Shown: positions 33,557-49,100, counted from the stretch's first letter. The stretch: 64,000 bases of DNA from Rapana venosa (GCA_028751875.1 CM054144.1:17949799-18013798); one strand, 5' to 3'. The notes: generated from the sequence alone by a model not told the origin. Program-made: numbers and translations.

Positions 33557-36500
33557 GGAAGCTGTGCTGAATGGAGTCTTAGATTAAAATCAATCTCATT
33601 ACTAATCCTCTCCATCAGAGAGTCTTTTTAGGCAGTTAGAACCAGAGAGTGTAGCCAGAACAGTTGTTCTCTCTGGGATTTTGATTTTTGAAGTTTTGAA
33701 GGTTATCATAACATAAAGAAATAAGCACCCTTCCCCCACCACCTTGAACCCCCTCCCTCCCCCCCTCCCAAAATAAAAATCCCACCAACAGCAGTAACCA
33801 AGCAAACAAACAAAAAAACCCAAAACAACTTACCCCCCCAAACAAAAACAAAAAAAGCAAACCCAAAACACACACACAGACACAGAACACACACACACAC
33901 ACACACACCACACACACACCACACACACCAGCCAGCCAACCAGCCAATCAACCAAACAACCAACCAACCAACCAACCAAACAGATAGAAAACAAAGTCAA
34001 ACAAATGTTCAAGTAAAATCCCTGAGAATATTCATAACTGTTTTTGGTTACACTGTCTGCCCGAGTGATTCTAACTGGCTGGAAAGACTCAGAGATGGAG
34101 TTGATAACTGACAGGACAGATTGCAGGACTTTGAAATTGTCTTTGTGTTAATTCAGTTGTCAGCAGCAGTTAAATCTTACTTGATTTGTGCGGGTCTGTC
34201 GGGGAGGGGGGGGGGGGGGGGGGGGGGGGGGGTGGTTGTTTATTTGAACAAATTCTGATTATGACCAATATCTTAATGATTTCCATTTTATTTGATTTTC
34301 AGTGGAGGAAGACTGATTCACAGACTGAAAAAGGTAAGAGATGTGTGTGTATGTGTATGTGTGTGTTTTATTTTATTTTATTTTTTTATCTTGAGGATAA
34401 TGGATAATGTTTGTGCATGTGTGTTTAGCTTCTGTTAGTCACATCACAAAATCATCTTATCTTTGAAAGTTATTAAAGGTACTCAAAGGCACTCCTAAAG
34501 TCTAGACTTTCAGTGCACATCATTGGCGTATAGGATCAGTTTGACTGCATTGAGTGTAAATTGTTATGTTGTTTTATGAATTGCCAACTTTTGTGATGTT
34601 TGTTTAGACTCAGTATAACTTTGTTTGGTGTGTCAAACATTTTTTCTGCCCATGTTGACTTTCTTTTTTTTCCTGCTTCTGATTTTTTGTTTGTTTTTGG
34701 TTATGACTTTATGTTTGAAACTGGTGGTAGAATTTTGTGCAACGCATGTACGCATTTTTCTTAGCAAATACACTAAGTCTAGTAAATGTTGTATGAAATA
34801 TGCTGATGGCTGTGGTGAAGTGAATCTTAACTTGATACCCTGCTATAATTTGTACATGTATATATTCAAAGAGTGCTGTTGTGTTTACAGGTCTATTATG
34901 GCTGGTATTGACAGAGTTGTCTGCCTTACATTCTCGAGCATCACTGGAAGTTGGAGTGCAGGTGGATCTGACAAGGGCAGGACCCATCACCTCCCTCGGT
35001 AAAGCTCACAATGACAATGTTTTGTGCCCTTTACAATGTTCTGTGCCCTTATGTAATTTAAAGATAGATGGCATGTGTGAATTAAGAGAGGAACATGTTG
35101 ACTTGGAACAATCAAACCAACAGTCAGGTTTCAGATCATAATTATCTTCTATATGGAATAGGAAATAATGTTTATCAAAATTATCAACTAGTTTCTTTAA
35201 TCATTTAAAACTGTCTTTGTTTTTTTGTTGTCAGCTATTTTGTACCTAACATTTCTTCATCTCTTGAACAAAAATCATGTTAAATAATAATACTTTTATT
35301 TACGTATACACATCAGTAAAAAAGATCAAACTCTCCAAAATATTAACATTATGACAGTGTTCACTTTCAGATGCAAAGCTGCACAGCTTAGAGGAGCTGT
35401 ACTCATCAAGAAGAGAGGACATGAATCGCAGCAGTCACTCAGCAGTGGAAGAACGTCTGCTGAATTACCAAAGACAGTTGGAAGATCGCTACAATTCACA
35501 ACTCAAACTGGAGGTAAGCAGTGATCAAGCATGTCTACAGTCTTCTCTTGAAAGTTTTAGTTCTCAAAGGATTGTCATTATATTTTATTACAGGTATCCT
35601 GCCATTTTTTAAAGAACTGATTAAAAGTGAATTACTACCTGGATGAAGTATGCACCTTGTTCTTTTAGTGGCTGGAAGTTTTAAAGTCATGGTAGAAATA
35701 AAACTTCAGATCTTATTAGAAATTTGGAGGGAACAGCTGCTTTGAATAATTTTGTAAGCTCATTGTAATGTTCAGACATAATCATAATTGGAGACACATT
35801 CACACTACTTTGAGCACAAAACCTTATGCAGTCACATGAGGTATTTTTCTGATATGTCAGATATTTTTTGGAGAAGCAGATACAGAAGGTACAATTAGTA
35901 CATCAAGTTAAGTTTTATTGTTTTGGTTTATTTTTGTTCTTTCTATTTGTAGTCAGTTTGTTTGATGCACTGTTCCATCTTTACTGATGTATCAGCACAT
36001 GCTGTTGCTCCCACAACACTCATCCCCTCTTCACCACACGGTCTTGCTTAAGTTGGACTCTTACACCCCTCAGAGCCAGTTATCCATAGATAGCCTGTAT
36101 TGGTGATTAATTTCTGTGGTGACATAAACCAACCAGAAGAGAGCCTCTATTTCTACTTGGGCAGTACAGTGATGTTCAGATATGCCTATTCTGATCCATA
36201 ATGGTAATGGACATTTTCTAGTAAGCCCTCTTAGTAATAGTTATAGTGGTGGCCAACTATGCCTCTTCTTGTTCACTGTATACTGGACATTTTGTAAAAA
36301 TCCTTCTTACTGATAGCAGTAATATGTATTAAGTGAATTTACTAAATTAAAGCATGTTGATGGATGAAAAGAACACGTGAGCCTGAGATACAACATTTTC
36401 TTAAATATGTGTATGATATACAAGGCAAGGGTTGCTTGTATGGTTTGCATTACTCGGCTTAAATGGTGTTATTGAATATAATACCTTGAGTATGATACAC

Positions 36501-36775
36501 ATAAATCTTGCATAGTGATGGTATTAAAAGACCTGCCATGTGGAACTGTGTTATAAATTGTTTATTAACTGTATGTTTACTGACAGTGTAACAACACCAA
36601 AGTGATTTGCTTTTTAGATGGCTCGCTTGAAAGACTCAGAGATTGCGCGCATGAGGATGGAGGAAAAAGAAAATGGCCGCAGAGACCTGGAACAATCAAA
36701 AAGAGAGGTTTGCATTAAAATATAAACACTACACTACAGCGATTGTTTTGTGTGTCTATGTATGTATGTGTGTGT

Positions 36776-36829
<54 letters not shown>

Positions 36830-39466
36830 CAAGAAACTGGAATTTGTTTTAATTCAGAATCTGAACTACTCTAAGCTTTCAAACATTTCAAGTAAGCTTA
36901 TCTAAAAATGGTTGCTTTGCTGATGTACTTTTCTTTTACTGAGGCATCACATTGCTGAAACTTGGGGGGGGTGGGGGTGGGGGGGTAGCCTAATGGTTAG
37001 ATTGCTGCAGGTTGAGATTTGATAGCCCAGGATCAAGCCCAGGTTTAAGCTACCTCCGAAACACCTGTTCAAGGGATTTTTTTTCCCTGGAGTTGATATC
37101 AGTACTGACTCTTCTTCCAGGAAAGCCCTTCAAATGAGACTATGAACTAAGGTCCTGTGTGCAAACACATGCAGAACATCTTATGCACACATTAAACCTG
37201 ATCTACCCCTCAGATAAATAGGCAATTCATGTTGTTAAGAATGGATGAAAAAAAGAATATTACAAAAACACATGCAGACTGCTGTTGTGTTTAGATATCA
37301 GCCCTGAAGTCAGAATGCGGCTACCTTACTGATGGGCAAAACAGTCACATACGCAAAAACCTCACCATTCATGAATTTCGGTTTGGGGTAAAACAAGAAA
37401 GAAACGACAAACCATGAAACCATCAGTACAGGGCAGATAGTTTTTGTGTTTTTGTTTTGTTTTTTTAACGAAGGTGAAATGTTTATGTTTCATCAGTTCA
37501 TACCAGTAAGATAAGTGTTTGACAATATCAGAAGCTTATATTGATAATTGTATGTTGACAGTTGCAACGAACCTATCAGGAAAAGTACGACAGACTGGTA
37601 GAACGGGAACGCAACTCCATAGAGAGGCTTCAGAAGGAACAAGAAGTAAGTAACCTTTCGTTATAACCAGAGACATGATTACCATGTGCTGCTGATGATG
37701 ATTAGGATATAATGATGATGAAGTAATGATGATGATAATAACACTAATAGAAGTTTAGAGCAAATGTATGAAGAATAACAATGGCTTGGTGAGAGACATA
37801 GTAGTCCTGTCTCATTCTAGACTTATTGCCAGTCCACAGATCAAGAGTGGTGGCTTAGGTGCAAGCCTTCTAAATATCGTTATAAACCAAAGCACTATGT
37901 ACTACATACATTTAGTGCATGTAAAAGAACTCGCGTCAACAACTGATTTGTCCTTGGCAAAATTTTGTGGAAGAAGCCACTCTCTCATGATTAATTATGT
38001 ATTTTTCACTTTGAAATGAACAATGCTGCAATAACAATGCATTTAGATATCAAAATTTCATGAAAATGTAGAATTGTAGTTTTCCTTAATATCCAGTACA
38101 AATGAAACAAGGATTTTAAATGAAATCTGGTTACATCTACTTTGCTTGAGAGAAAGTAAAGACAGGAAAAAAGAATAAGAAAAGAGAAAAAAGTTAAATA
38201 TCTTCTACTTGTGTTTGTGTGATACCAGCTGCAGGAGAAGGAAGTGTACTCTCAGCGCCAGATGCTCCTGTCTGAAATAGAGAGTATACGCCAGAGAGAG
38301 GCAGAACTCAAGAGAGAAGCAGAAGTCAACAAACGGTAAGGAGTCTGTGTGATCATCAGATCTTATCTTATCAATGCCTCTGTACAGCTGAGAATAGGAA
38401 GTGAACAGAAAACTGATTTGGATATGTAATTAACTCTACAGTAATGATTTAGATTGCATTAAAAAAAAAATGCCATCAAGGAAGTAAGGCCTATTTCATT
38501 TTTTTTCTGTTTCAGCAATAAATACAGGTATTGTCAATGTGGACACACAGTTTTGATTTTATCAAAGCCCTAGCAAAGTTATCTGACTGTAGCATTAACC
38601 AGCCACAGTGATATATAGGAAGCCTTTTATATAATTAATTATATGTGACATAAACAAATAAGCATAAAATATGTGTTTTATCACAATTTCTGGAATTCTC
38701 TGTATATACCTGCATTGCGTCATAGGCTTAGGCAGTGGTATTTGTTTGCGTGTGTGTGGTTGAGTGAATGATTAAGCCACCTGAATGAATGCGTATCTTT
38801 GTTATGATACTATTTCTGAACCGAACAGTGGCAAGTATTTGACCCTTTTTCTGAGAAGAGCTTGTCAGGTACTGAAACATGTGTACTGAACTTTACTTTT
38901 GCTGAATGATTCATGAACATTTATTCGGAAGTTTAATGATGCCTTTCACCTTGCTACAGAGAGAAACAGCTGACGGAAGATCGAAACAAGGCCAAGGAAG
39001 ATGAGCTGAGGCGTCGTGAGATGGAACTACGCAACAAAGAAGTTCAGTTTGACCAGCGGCTGCAGAATGAAATGGCTCAGTGAGTGACCCAGAGTTGACT
39101 GTCGTGTTTACTTACCAGTTTACAGTGTTTCTTGGTGTGTTAATATTTTCTGAGATTTGACTTTTAAAGAAATAATTCATTGTGGAGTTATTCGTCTTAA
39201 TCAAGCTCTGATACACTACGAAAGGAACCATGATGCATTATGTTCTTATTTAGTATAAATCTGTGCTTTACTTTTAAATACTTTGCTTTTACCTGTCAGT
39301 ACATATAAAGAAACCAAGGCATGATATATGTACTTGTCCTTATAAGTAGTATTTTAGATTGTGTTGCAGACACAACAAAAACATACTGCCACATACATTC
39401 TTGCGCAGAGTACACTTATATGATTGGAAGAATGTAGCAAGGCAGGGGGTTATACACAGACACATA

Positions 39467-39519
<53 letters not shown>

Positions 39520-39597
39520 CACACACACACACACAAGACTACCAACTCTGCATAGGAAAGGTTTTTTTTTAAAAAGTCCCTGAGAGAGAGGAGAGAG

Positions 39598-39689
<92 letters not shown>

Positions 39690-42600
39690 GAGAGTCAGAT
39701 AGACAGACAGAGGGAGGAAAAGAATGGCATCTTCTGTAGAATCTATGCAAAAGTGAATGTTAAAAATACACAATTGTGATAGACTGAGAAGAAATCAATA
39801 TTTTGTAAAATATATTATTTCATGATAAAAAAGAGGTTTTGCTGTTTCCATTACAAAAAGAAGTTAATGATGCATTTGATGCTTTTCATCAGGTTCAAAC
39901 TGGACCAGCAGGCAAAGTTTATAGAAAGAGTCCAGAACGTGGAAGTAAGAGAAGCCAAAGTGAAAGGTGAGCTGTGTTGTCTTTGCCGTCCTCCTGACTT
40001 TCTTTGTGTCCATGATTCTGTTTGTACTTAAGATTATGTATGTATGTTTGAACTTTTTTTGGGACAATGTTCTTGGAGTGTTTTTACTTTGCTACCTGCT
40101 CTCTATTATCCAGTGTTTAGTTTTTACTTTTCTTGTCAGGTCTGTTGTTTTTTATTTTTACACTAAAGTATACCTATGAGTTCACTTAAATCTTTTTAAC
40201 CCAAGGAGACATTACTGCAGGTAGAACATTCTGTATGCCCTAGGTCCTCTCTGCTAGGAGTGTACATAGCAGATGCTGTACCAAGTATGTACAAACAAAT
40301 TATCGGAAAACAAATATAGTTTCTGTCATGTAGATGCTGTACCAAGTATGTACAAACAAATTATCGGAAAACAAATATAGTTTCTGTCATGTAGATGCTG
40401 TACCAAGTATGTACAAACAAATTATCGGAAAACAAATATAGTTTCTGTCATGTGATAGTTTGCAGACATCTATAGTCCAGCTTGCAGATAGCGGTATTCA
40501 GGCATTTCAGTTGTATTCTTTCAAACTTTATACAGCACGATGGTGATTTTTGTTCTTCTTCTCCGCTTTATTGGTTTAATATGTATGGGTTTGTTATTAT
40601 TCGCTTTCTGCTCACATCGTCAGTTATTGTAGATGTATTTTACAGATTGCTCTGTTCAGTGATCTTTCAGTGTAGATGTATATCATTTGTTATTCTTTTC
40701 AGAGGAGGAGCGCATTGTGGCTGAAGAGAAAACCAAGGTGCAGACTTACAAAGATGATCTTCGTGACAAAACACACAGGGTCAACGAGTTAGAGGTAATA
40801 CCTTTGTGCCGCTGGGTAATTACAAAAATGTGATGAACAGAAACCTGGTTTTCTGTGGCTTCTTGTAGTCATGATCTCCTGGTTATGATCTATTGCTGGA
40901 GTTTTTTTCAAGCAAGGAAGCAGGTCATCTAAATTCACAAGATATTTCACAGAAAATCCTTTGGATCAATGTCCATGGCCTCTATCTTAGAGAACTTTGT
41001 CCAGCATCTTTTGTAAAGAAACTGCTGCTATCATTTTGCTTAGAGATGAGTATTGACGATTTACGCATCAACCAATGGGAAGCTGCAAAACATCATATAA
41101 TTCTCTTCTTTGGATTATTCTTAAATTTTCATTTGTGAAATGAAATGAATCAGTATTGCAAATTTGTCAGATCTAAGAAGAGAAAATAACATTATCTGCA
41201 AGCCCTGAACTGTTTGAGAGGTCAGTCTTGATATGAATCCAATTCCATTTTTGATAGATTTTATCCACATGCTTGGCACACTATATCGCAAGGCACACAG
41301 GTCAAAGTTGAAAAAACAGTATAATCATGTTGTCCATAAAATATGTTTGTGGTTGTGCAATTAAATAAGAAAACGGTACTGTGTACCATGGAGTCATTTT
41401 CTTGCCAGCACACTGAAACTTGTTTTATATTCCACAGAGCGCTCTGCAAGAAGCCCGTCATTCAGAAGTCTCAGCAACCCGACAGAATGAGTTCATCAAC
41501 GCAAAACTGCGAGATGTGAGTAGTTGTTTGGTTTTTGTCTCTGTGCTGTTGTTCTTGGTATGTTGCTGTGTTGTAATAGGTTCTGGAAATTATATTGTGA
41601 AGAATACTTAAGTGTTGAGTGTTAAGTTTTGTCTTGTTAATTTATAGGTTAAAAAGTCTGACTTTTCTCTTCCAATATTAAAACTAAATTCTCAAATACA
41701 GTTGTTTATTTTTTCTACATTAATGATGTGTTACTTGGTTTTTGCTGTAACCTGGTTAATCCCCCATGGTCCATGTATGCCTATAAAAAAAAAAGTATCT
41801 CTCACACAAACACACACACACACACATACACATACAAACACACATCTTAGTGAAGAAGATTTTTCATAACTTGTTAAAGAACTATGAAACACTTGTCTGA
41901 TAATGAAGTATTGTATTGCTGGGTGTCATGATCTGTTTCAGATGGCAGATTACAAAACTCTCAAGGAACAGAGCGTGTCTCAAAGAAATGAACTGGAGAC
42001 TCTGAGAACGTCAGTTTGCCTTAGCTTCTTTTTTTAAAGTGATGTAAAATTTCTGTAAAAAAATTTTTGGGTTCATATAAAGTTTTTAATTTTTTTGGGG
42101 GGGCAAATCATAGAGGGAGGGTTTTTTTTGGTTTTAAAGTGCTCTTGTCATTGTTACTCACAAATTTTTATTCTGACCATTGTTTGGAATCCTAGCCATT
42201 GTGCATTTTTGTGTCTGAAATTAGGGATGCTGCTTCTGCAAGAGAGATACATAGCTATGGTCTGATGTTACTCACTTGTGTATTTCTTCTTTGTGGAACT
42301 ACTGTTTCATCTATAGATGGGAACACATTTTCTGCAGGACAACTTTGCTATTGCTATTTTATTTTATGACATGTACTATGCATTTGTCACGTGCAAGACC
42401 TTAGTCTTACTCTGCAATCAAAAGACTAGCACCCAGACTGCAACTGAAGTTCTTGTAAACTGAGGAAGAATAAAGCAAACTGAAATGTGATTTGAACCAA
42501 TTGCATGAGACACCATTTTTTTTAAACTGGTGTATTTCTTCTTAGCCATTGCTTTGTGATATCTTCTGACCAGATCTATTCAGTTTTCAGAGACAACAAA

Positions 42601-45600
42601 CTGAATTTGACATCAGGGGTTCTTGGAATGTTTAGCTAGTATCGTCATAAGCATAGTGATGTTTTTACAAAAAAATAGCTCCTCTCAGACAAAGTTTAAC
42701 AGTGGTGAACAGGTCATTTTAGCAGTATGTGTATGATCAGAACAGTTTGAAAATTCCATATGGTAAGAAATGTTGGACATTGAAAATTGTTAAAAGGCAT
42801 TTACTACAATTCATTTTGTAGAATAAGTGTAATTTATTAAGTCTGTTTTTTAATCAGAATATTAATCCTTCATGAGCTACTGCACGTGTGTTTCAGGCGC
42901 TTGTCAGAGTTGCTGACTATGAATGAGAGAGAGCGTGGACGTGAGTATCAGTATTTTTTCTTGTCTTCATATTATGTGTTTGTGCTGTTTATGTGTATGG
43001 CTTTAAGGGAAAAAACAATATGTGTGTGTGTGTATTTTGCATATTGTTTCAAGATGGGATGACTTATGAATGAGTACAACTATGAATAAGTACAAAGTTA
43101 TTGGATAGAAGAGAAGGAAATATAACAACAAATTACTTGACCAACTTGGTTCTCTTTCTTTATCTACATTTTAAAACAACTATTCCTACATGATCATTTT
43201 TGGATGCAATTTTCAGCTGAGAGAGACACAGAGAGAGAGAGACAGACAGTCACAGACAGACAGACAGACAGAGACAGATAGGACAGAGTAAGGAAAATGA
43301 GAGGTGGGTTTTTTTTTTGTTTTTGTTTTGTTTTGTTTTTTTAGAAATGTTTTGTATCTATTCTTTTATTTTCACCAGGCCAAGAAGAGTTGCTGAGGGA
43401 GCTGCGTCGACCATCACCAGAGACGTTGATGATGCAGCGTGATCTGGAGAGGGCGCGAGAAAACCTGCGACAGGAGCAGATCGTCTTTGAGCAGCAGAAG
43501 CAGCTGCTGGAGTCCAGGCTGAAGGACGAGGTCAGCACACTGTTGAACTTCTTCTTCCTCTTCATCAAACATTCAGGCAGCAACTAGTCTTTTCTGTCGT
43601 ATGAGTGAAAATGTGTCGCACTGCTGTGAAGTGCCTGACAAGACAGGCTCAGCGCATCCATCTTCGGCATAGACAAGAATTGTTATCTTTTAAGTCTTTA
43701 TGGGGAAAAAAAAGGCAGGAGAATGGACCAAGATGGCAGAAAATAGGCAAGAAGGAGGTGACAGGACGACAAGGAGCAAGGCAGAAACAAAGAGAGGGAT
43801 AGAAAAGAGGGAATTCCTAGCACAGAATTGCAAGGAGGTGGTGATACCGTTTATACTGACAGGCCCCCAGGCATCCCCACAGGGAAAATAATGTTACTTT
43901 TTTTTCTTGAGGAGGTTTTTCTGTATGTGAAATATTCTGTGTTTATTGTTTCATGTCTGTTTGCTATGGAAAGATTTTTAAAAACCAAATAATCAACAAA
44001 ACCAACCCCCACTTCCCTTCCTCAAACAAACAAACTCCACCCCTCCATACCCCCTTAAAAAGTTTGGTTTTTTTAAAGGTGATTGCTATAAGTAAAAACG
44101 TGGGATGTAATTTGTTGACTGCAGCCTTTTGTACACTTTAAGGAATGTTAAGTACAGAGAATAGTGTAGTACCCTACAGTGTGTACTCTCTGTGTATGTT
44201 TGGGTATCTGTGTCTGTGTGATGCACATACTCGAGTATATGCATGGATATGTCTTGTTTTCACTCACGCATCCACCACATTTCAGAGCTTTCCATCCATG
44301 TCTGCACATGTGTACACACCTGCTTCAGGTGGACCGTAACAGAGAGATGGTGCAGCGGATGGAGGAGCAGATGCTGCAGATGAAGGAGATGAACCGTGAG
44401 GTGGTGGACCTGCGCAAACAGCTGGCCATGACACAGACAGGTGAGTCGACAGTCGTGACACAGACAGGTGAGTGGACAGTCGTAACACAGACAGGCAAGT
44501 GGACAGTCGTGACACAGACAGGTGAGTGGACAGTCGTGACACAGACAGGTGAGTGGACAGTCATGACACAGACAGGCGAGTGGACAGTCGTGACATAGAC
44601 AGGTGAGTGGACAGTCGTGACACAGACAGGTGAGTGGGAAGTCGTGACAGACAGGTGAGTGGACAGTCGTGACACAGACAGGTGAGTGGGCAGTCATGAC
44701 ACAGACAGGTGAGTGGACAGTCATGACACAGACAGGTAAGTGGGCAGTCAGAGAGGTGAGTGGACAGTCGTGACACAGACAGGTGAGTGGACAGTCATGA
44801 CAGACAGGTGAGTGGACAGTTATGACACAGACAGGTGAGTGGACAGTCATGACAGACAGGTGAGTGGACAGTTATGACACAGACAGGTGAATGGACAGTC
44901 GTGACACAGACAGGTGAGTGGACAATCGTGACACAGACAGGTGAGTGGGCAGTTGTGACACAGACAGGCAAGTGGGTAGTTATCTACGGAGGTCATATGT
45001 GAACACAGACTGATTTCTCCCTTCACTTCATGACAAGTCTTTGCTACACTGCACTGAAACTTTCAGGCAGTTTGTCCTGGACAAGCTAAACCTGTAATGC
45101 TTATTTTGGGTTATAGGCCTCAGCTGTGATGATTAGTTTTGGGGGCATATCAGGTGGGAAACTGAAGGGAAAGCTGAAAAGAAAATGGCTGTAACAACAT
45201 TACACATCAGAGTTCAGTAACCAAGGATATGGTTCTGGATTGGGTTGTATCAAGTCATTTTACACAGCAGATAAAAATAGAAAATCAACATAGAGACATT
45301 GTCATAAAATACTTGATATCTTGCATTTAGAGATATAGACGGAAAATAAATTCTATGTACAATTCATGCATCCCCTGTGGAAAAAAATGTAGTAGAACTG
45401 CCCTTGACTTAGATCAGCAGGGAAAATTAAAACAAAAAGAAAAATACTAAGTGAAAATTGTGATAAGATGGAAGAAAGGCAAGAAATGGATGCTCAGAAA
45501 AGTGGGGGTTTTTTAAAGTCAAAAGAGTTTTCAAAAAGACCAACCAGAGAACTAAAATATAAAAGTAATTGTAGCTCAGATTTCCATACATACACACACA

Positions 45601-46129
45601 CTCACGCACTCACACACACTCATGCATGCTCGCTCGCTCACTCACTCACTCACTCTTACAATGCTATCATTTAGCTTCAATACTCTCTTCATGTCAACAA
45701 CAGCAAAAAAGGTGTAAGAATATCAACAAACCAGAAAAGGAAAGGGGGTAAGATGTAGGACAAAAAAGATTCTAAATGTAAATTTCTTTGTAGGATTGGT
45801 AGAACAGGACCATGTCCTTCTTGATAAAGAAATATTAGAAGTGCAGAATGCAGTGTTCCTGTTTGTTCTGTGTTTCAGTTCTGAACAATGAGGTGTACAG
45901 AAAGCCGAAAGGTGACGGCAATGATAGGTGAGTGACTTAACTCTTTTCTCCATATACTTCTCTTGTTTGAATATCCTTCTTTTCACAGGTTAAGAGTATC
46001 AAATGAGAAAATGAGTGTAATGCTGGAAAGGTGTCAAAATCCTGACAGAAGTTTACTTATCAGAAAATGTGTTCAGAAATGTTCTGTATGCATGTAATTA
46101 TGCACTTCCATGAGCGCACACACACACAC

Positions 46130-46180
<51 letters not shown>

Positions 46181-49100
46181 ACCACAACACATGCACACAA
46201 AACACAACTCACACACACACATTTATCTTTCTTTCCATGTATTTTTGGCCCAACAGTTAGAAACTGAAATAAAAACAAAAGTGACCTCCAAAACAAGCAA
46301 TACAAAAATCAAAAACAGTAAAAAGTAACACAAGCTATCCAACTGGAAAAACAGGCCTACTAACAACGGCCTTGGATGGTTTTTAATGCAGGTCAAGGTC
46401 ACCTCTGCACATGTCCCATCATTCCGCGGGCGATGCTGGCCAGACTTCTTTCCAGGCCGTTGCTGCATCGCTGGACCCTAGGGGCAGCCGAGGACCTGTC
46501 GCATTCGGAGCTGATAGAGATGTCTACAATGATCTAGACTCTGACCTTGACCTTGGCCCAGTTTCCAGACAGCGGAACATGTCTGAGTTTTCCGACGACC
46601 ATTCGTCAGCAGCGTCGGCTGACATTGTGGCGGAGACTCGATACAGGCTGAGGGGGTTAGAGAAGGAGGCTCAGGTGTGTGGTTTTTGGTGGCTTCATTT
46701 TAAGTGGCTATTTAAGCTGCAGTATTGTAAAAGAAGAGCCTGATATATTATCTATAACCAAAAAAAGATTTGCATTTTACTGGGGGGGGTTTATGTGTGT
46801 TTTGTCAGTTAACATCCACAAGCAGCTCTTAAATAAAAGTAGTACACAATTAATTTGATTTGAAAGAATTGAGACTTTTGGGGTTGTTTTTTTTCCCTAT
46901 TCCTCGGCTAGAGCTCTAAGATTCGCTAATAGTGAGATTGTGCATATGCAACTGTTTTGGTCCACCATTGAGGTAGCTGCCTTCCAATTTCAGAGATGAT
47001 GTCTTAACATGACATGGTGTACATGCCTTTTTTAAAAATCTATCTTTTCTTATCCATTCTTATTGGTGAAAGTGGCCTACTCTGCTGAAAGGAAGAACAG
47101 GTTTTATTATGCGTGCAAGAGCAGAACATGTTTTAACGTGTGTGCAAGAAGTTCTGTGTGCGTTTGCACATGGGGCCTCAGTATATAGTCTCATCCAAAG
47201 GACTTTTTGGGGAGTGGCGTCAGTACTGATCATAAATCAAGGAAAAATTTCCATGAACAGGTGTTTCAGTGGTGGCTTGATCCTGGGCTCAGTCCCACAC
47301 TGTCAAATCATGAGCATAAATGTCCCTCCCTCCCCTATCTTTATGAAAAACAGAAACTGAAGGACATAAAAAATATATCTTCCTCCAGTCTTGCCATCAT
47401 TCTGGCCAGCTGCATCAGTGTTTTTGATTAGCCAGCTAGATTTTAGTGTCTTGATTCCAGTTAGCAGGAAAAAAAGAGGTCCCTCAACACAGAGAGGATA
47501 ACTGATGACTTGGAAAAAAATAAAGAGAGTGACTTGAGGACCCTGCAGGATTTTTTGGTTTTGTTTTGATATTTACATTATAACATAGGAAACGTTTTTA
47601 CGTCATTTACAAACTTCAGAGTACTTTTTAAATGTATTTTTCAGCACACACACACACAAAAAAAGAAAGTAAACAAAACGAAAACACAATTGTAAGGAGC
47701 AGAACTACAGAACGATGATCATCGCAGTCTAGCTGTTTTTTCAGCATGAGGTACATAAAAAAAAATGTACAACCTGTTACAGAATCTGGAACAAGCATTC
47801 CACGACTTCCACTGTCAGATGACCAACGTCAGCGCTCTGCCCTCTGCAGCTCCGCCTCATCCTCGGCAGACATTGTCACCGTCACACCCTGTGAACACCA
47901 GTCACCACCGCTCACAGGTCTGCTTGGTGAAGGCAATGTTTTTGTCATCAGTGTTGTGCTGGACCTTGCTAGGGCCTTTAAGGTTAATGTTGTGCAGATG
48001 AAAGTGGTATTGTAGTGGTAAGAGCAGTTGGTAAAGAGCACAGCACAGTGCAGCATTGCAGTAAATGTGCATAGTTTGTTTTAGGACAATACCCATGATA
48101 AAAGTTGCAAAACGTGACAGTGTTATGATTGCACACACACACACACACACACACTTGCACTCAATGCAGAAATGAAACAAAACACACACATGCAAGTATT
48201 CATGCACTGATACATAGGAGCATGTATTCACACATGTGCACATGCACATATACATGGTGCATTAAAGCACACACATGCAAACATACACATGCCCATTCAC
48301 ACATACAGCGCTTTGATTTGTTGCTTTACAAGATTCAGCGCTATATAAATTCCATACATTATTATTATTATTATTATTATTATACACACACACACTTTTT
48401 CTCTCTCTTTCATAGCCTTAATCCTTTAAGTGTTACAGTGATCTTTGAAATTGTCATGGTTTTTATTACGGTTGACCCTACAGGACAGAGAGCAGTGTCC
48501 TCTCCCCCACCCAGCCCTATACCTCATGATCGTCCCATGTCGTCCACTCCTTACAAGCGACGACCTGATCCTGCCTTACAGGATGGTAGGTAGATATGTG
48601 TGTGTGTGTGTTTGTATGTGGGTGCATGTGCATGCATGCGTGTGTGTGAGTATATGTATTTGTGTGTGTGTGAGTGATGTGTGTGTATATGACAGCAAAC
48701 TATTGTTTAATTAATTGCTTAATTATTGTTTCATTAATCTGACACTGAATAGATGATGATGATGATGATGATGATGATGATAGTGAGTATTACAGACAGT
48801 TTTGCTGAGCTGAGTGGAGGCAGAGTCCAAGAATCAAGGACAGCACCACCACAGTTTGACCTGTCTGATGTGTCAGATGAGGCTGATGGCAAAGAGTGAG
48901 TATGCGCTCTGCTCTGCTTTTCTTGTTTATCTTTTCAGTGTTCCTAAAACTGCATTTGTGCTATTCAAGAATGTGTTTAGTTGTAGAATAAAATAAAATA
49001 AAAAATGTATGTAATCATAAGATGTGCAGTTGATAATTCTTAACTCCGGAAAGTTTCATGTATATTGGTAAATTTCCTGTCAAAAGATAAACATAAGTAG

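Noticed and set aside
44179..44850. ORFs of up to 196 codons on either strand in the 27-bp array
   Set aside because: Period of 27 keeps frames open; only the OFD1 exon 17 frame has gene support.
47746..48015. Alternative frame across OFD1 exon 20
   Set aside because: The frame starting NLEQAFHDFHCQM joins exon 19 in phase and matches vertebrate OFD1, so the overlapping frame was dropped.
48484..48488. First acceptor of the tandem pair before OFD1 exon 21 (CTACAG at 48,483)
   Set aside because: It would shift the frame; the second acceptor, 5 bases on, keeps RAVSSPPPSPIPHDRP in phase.
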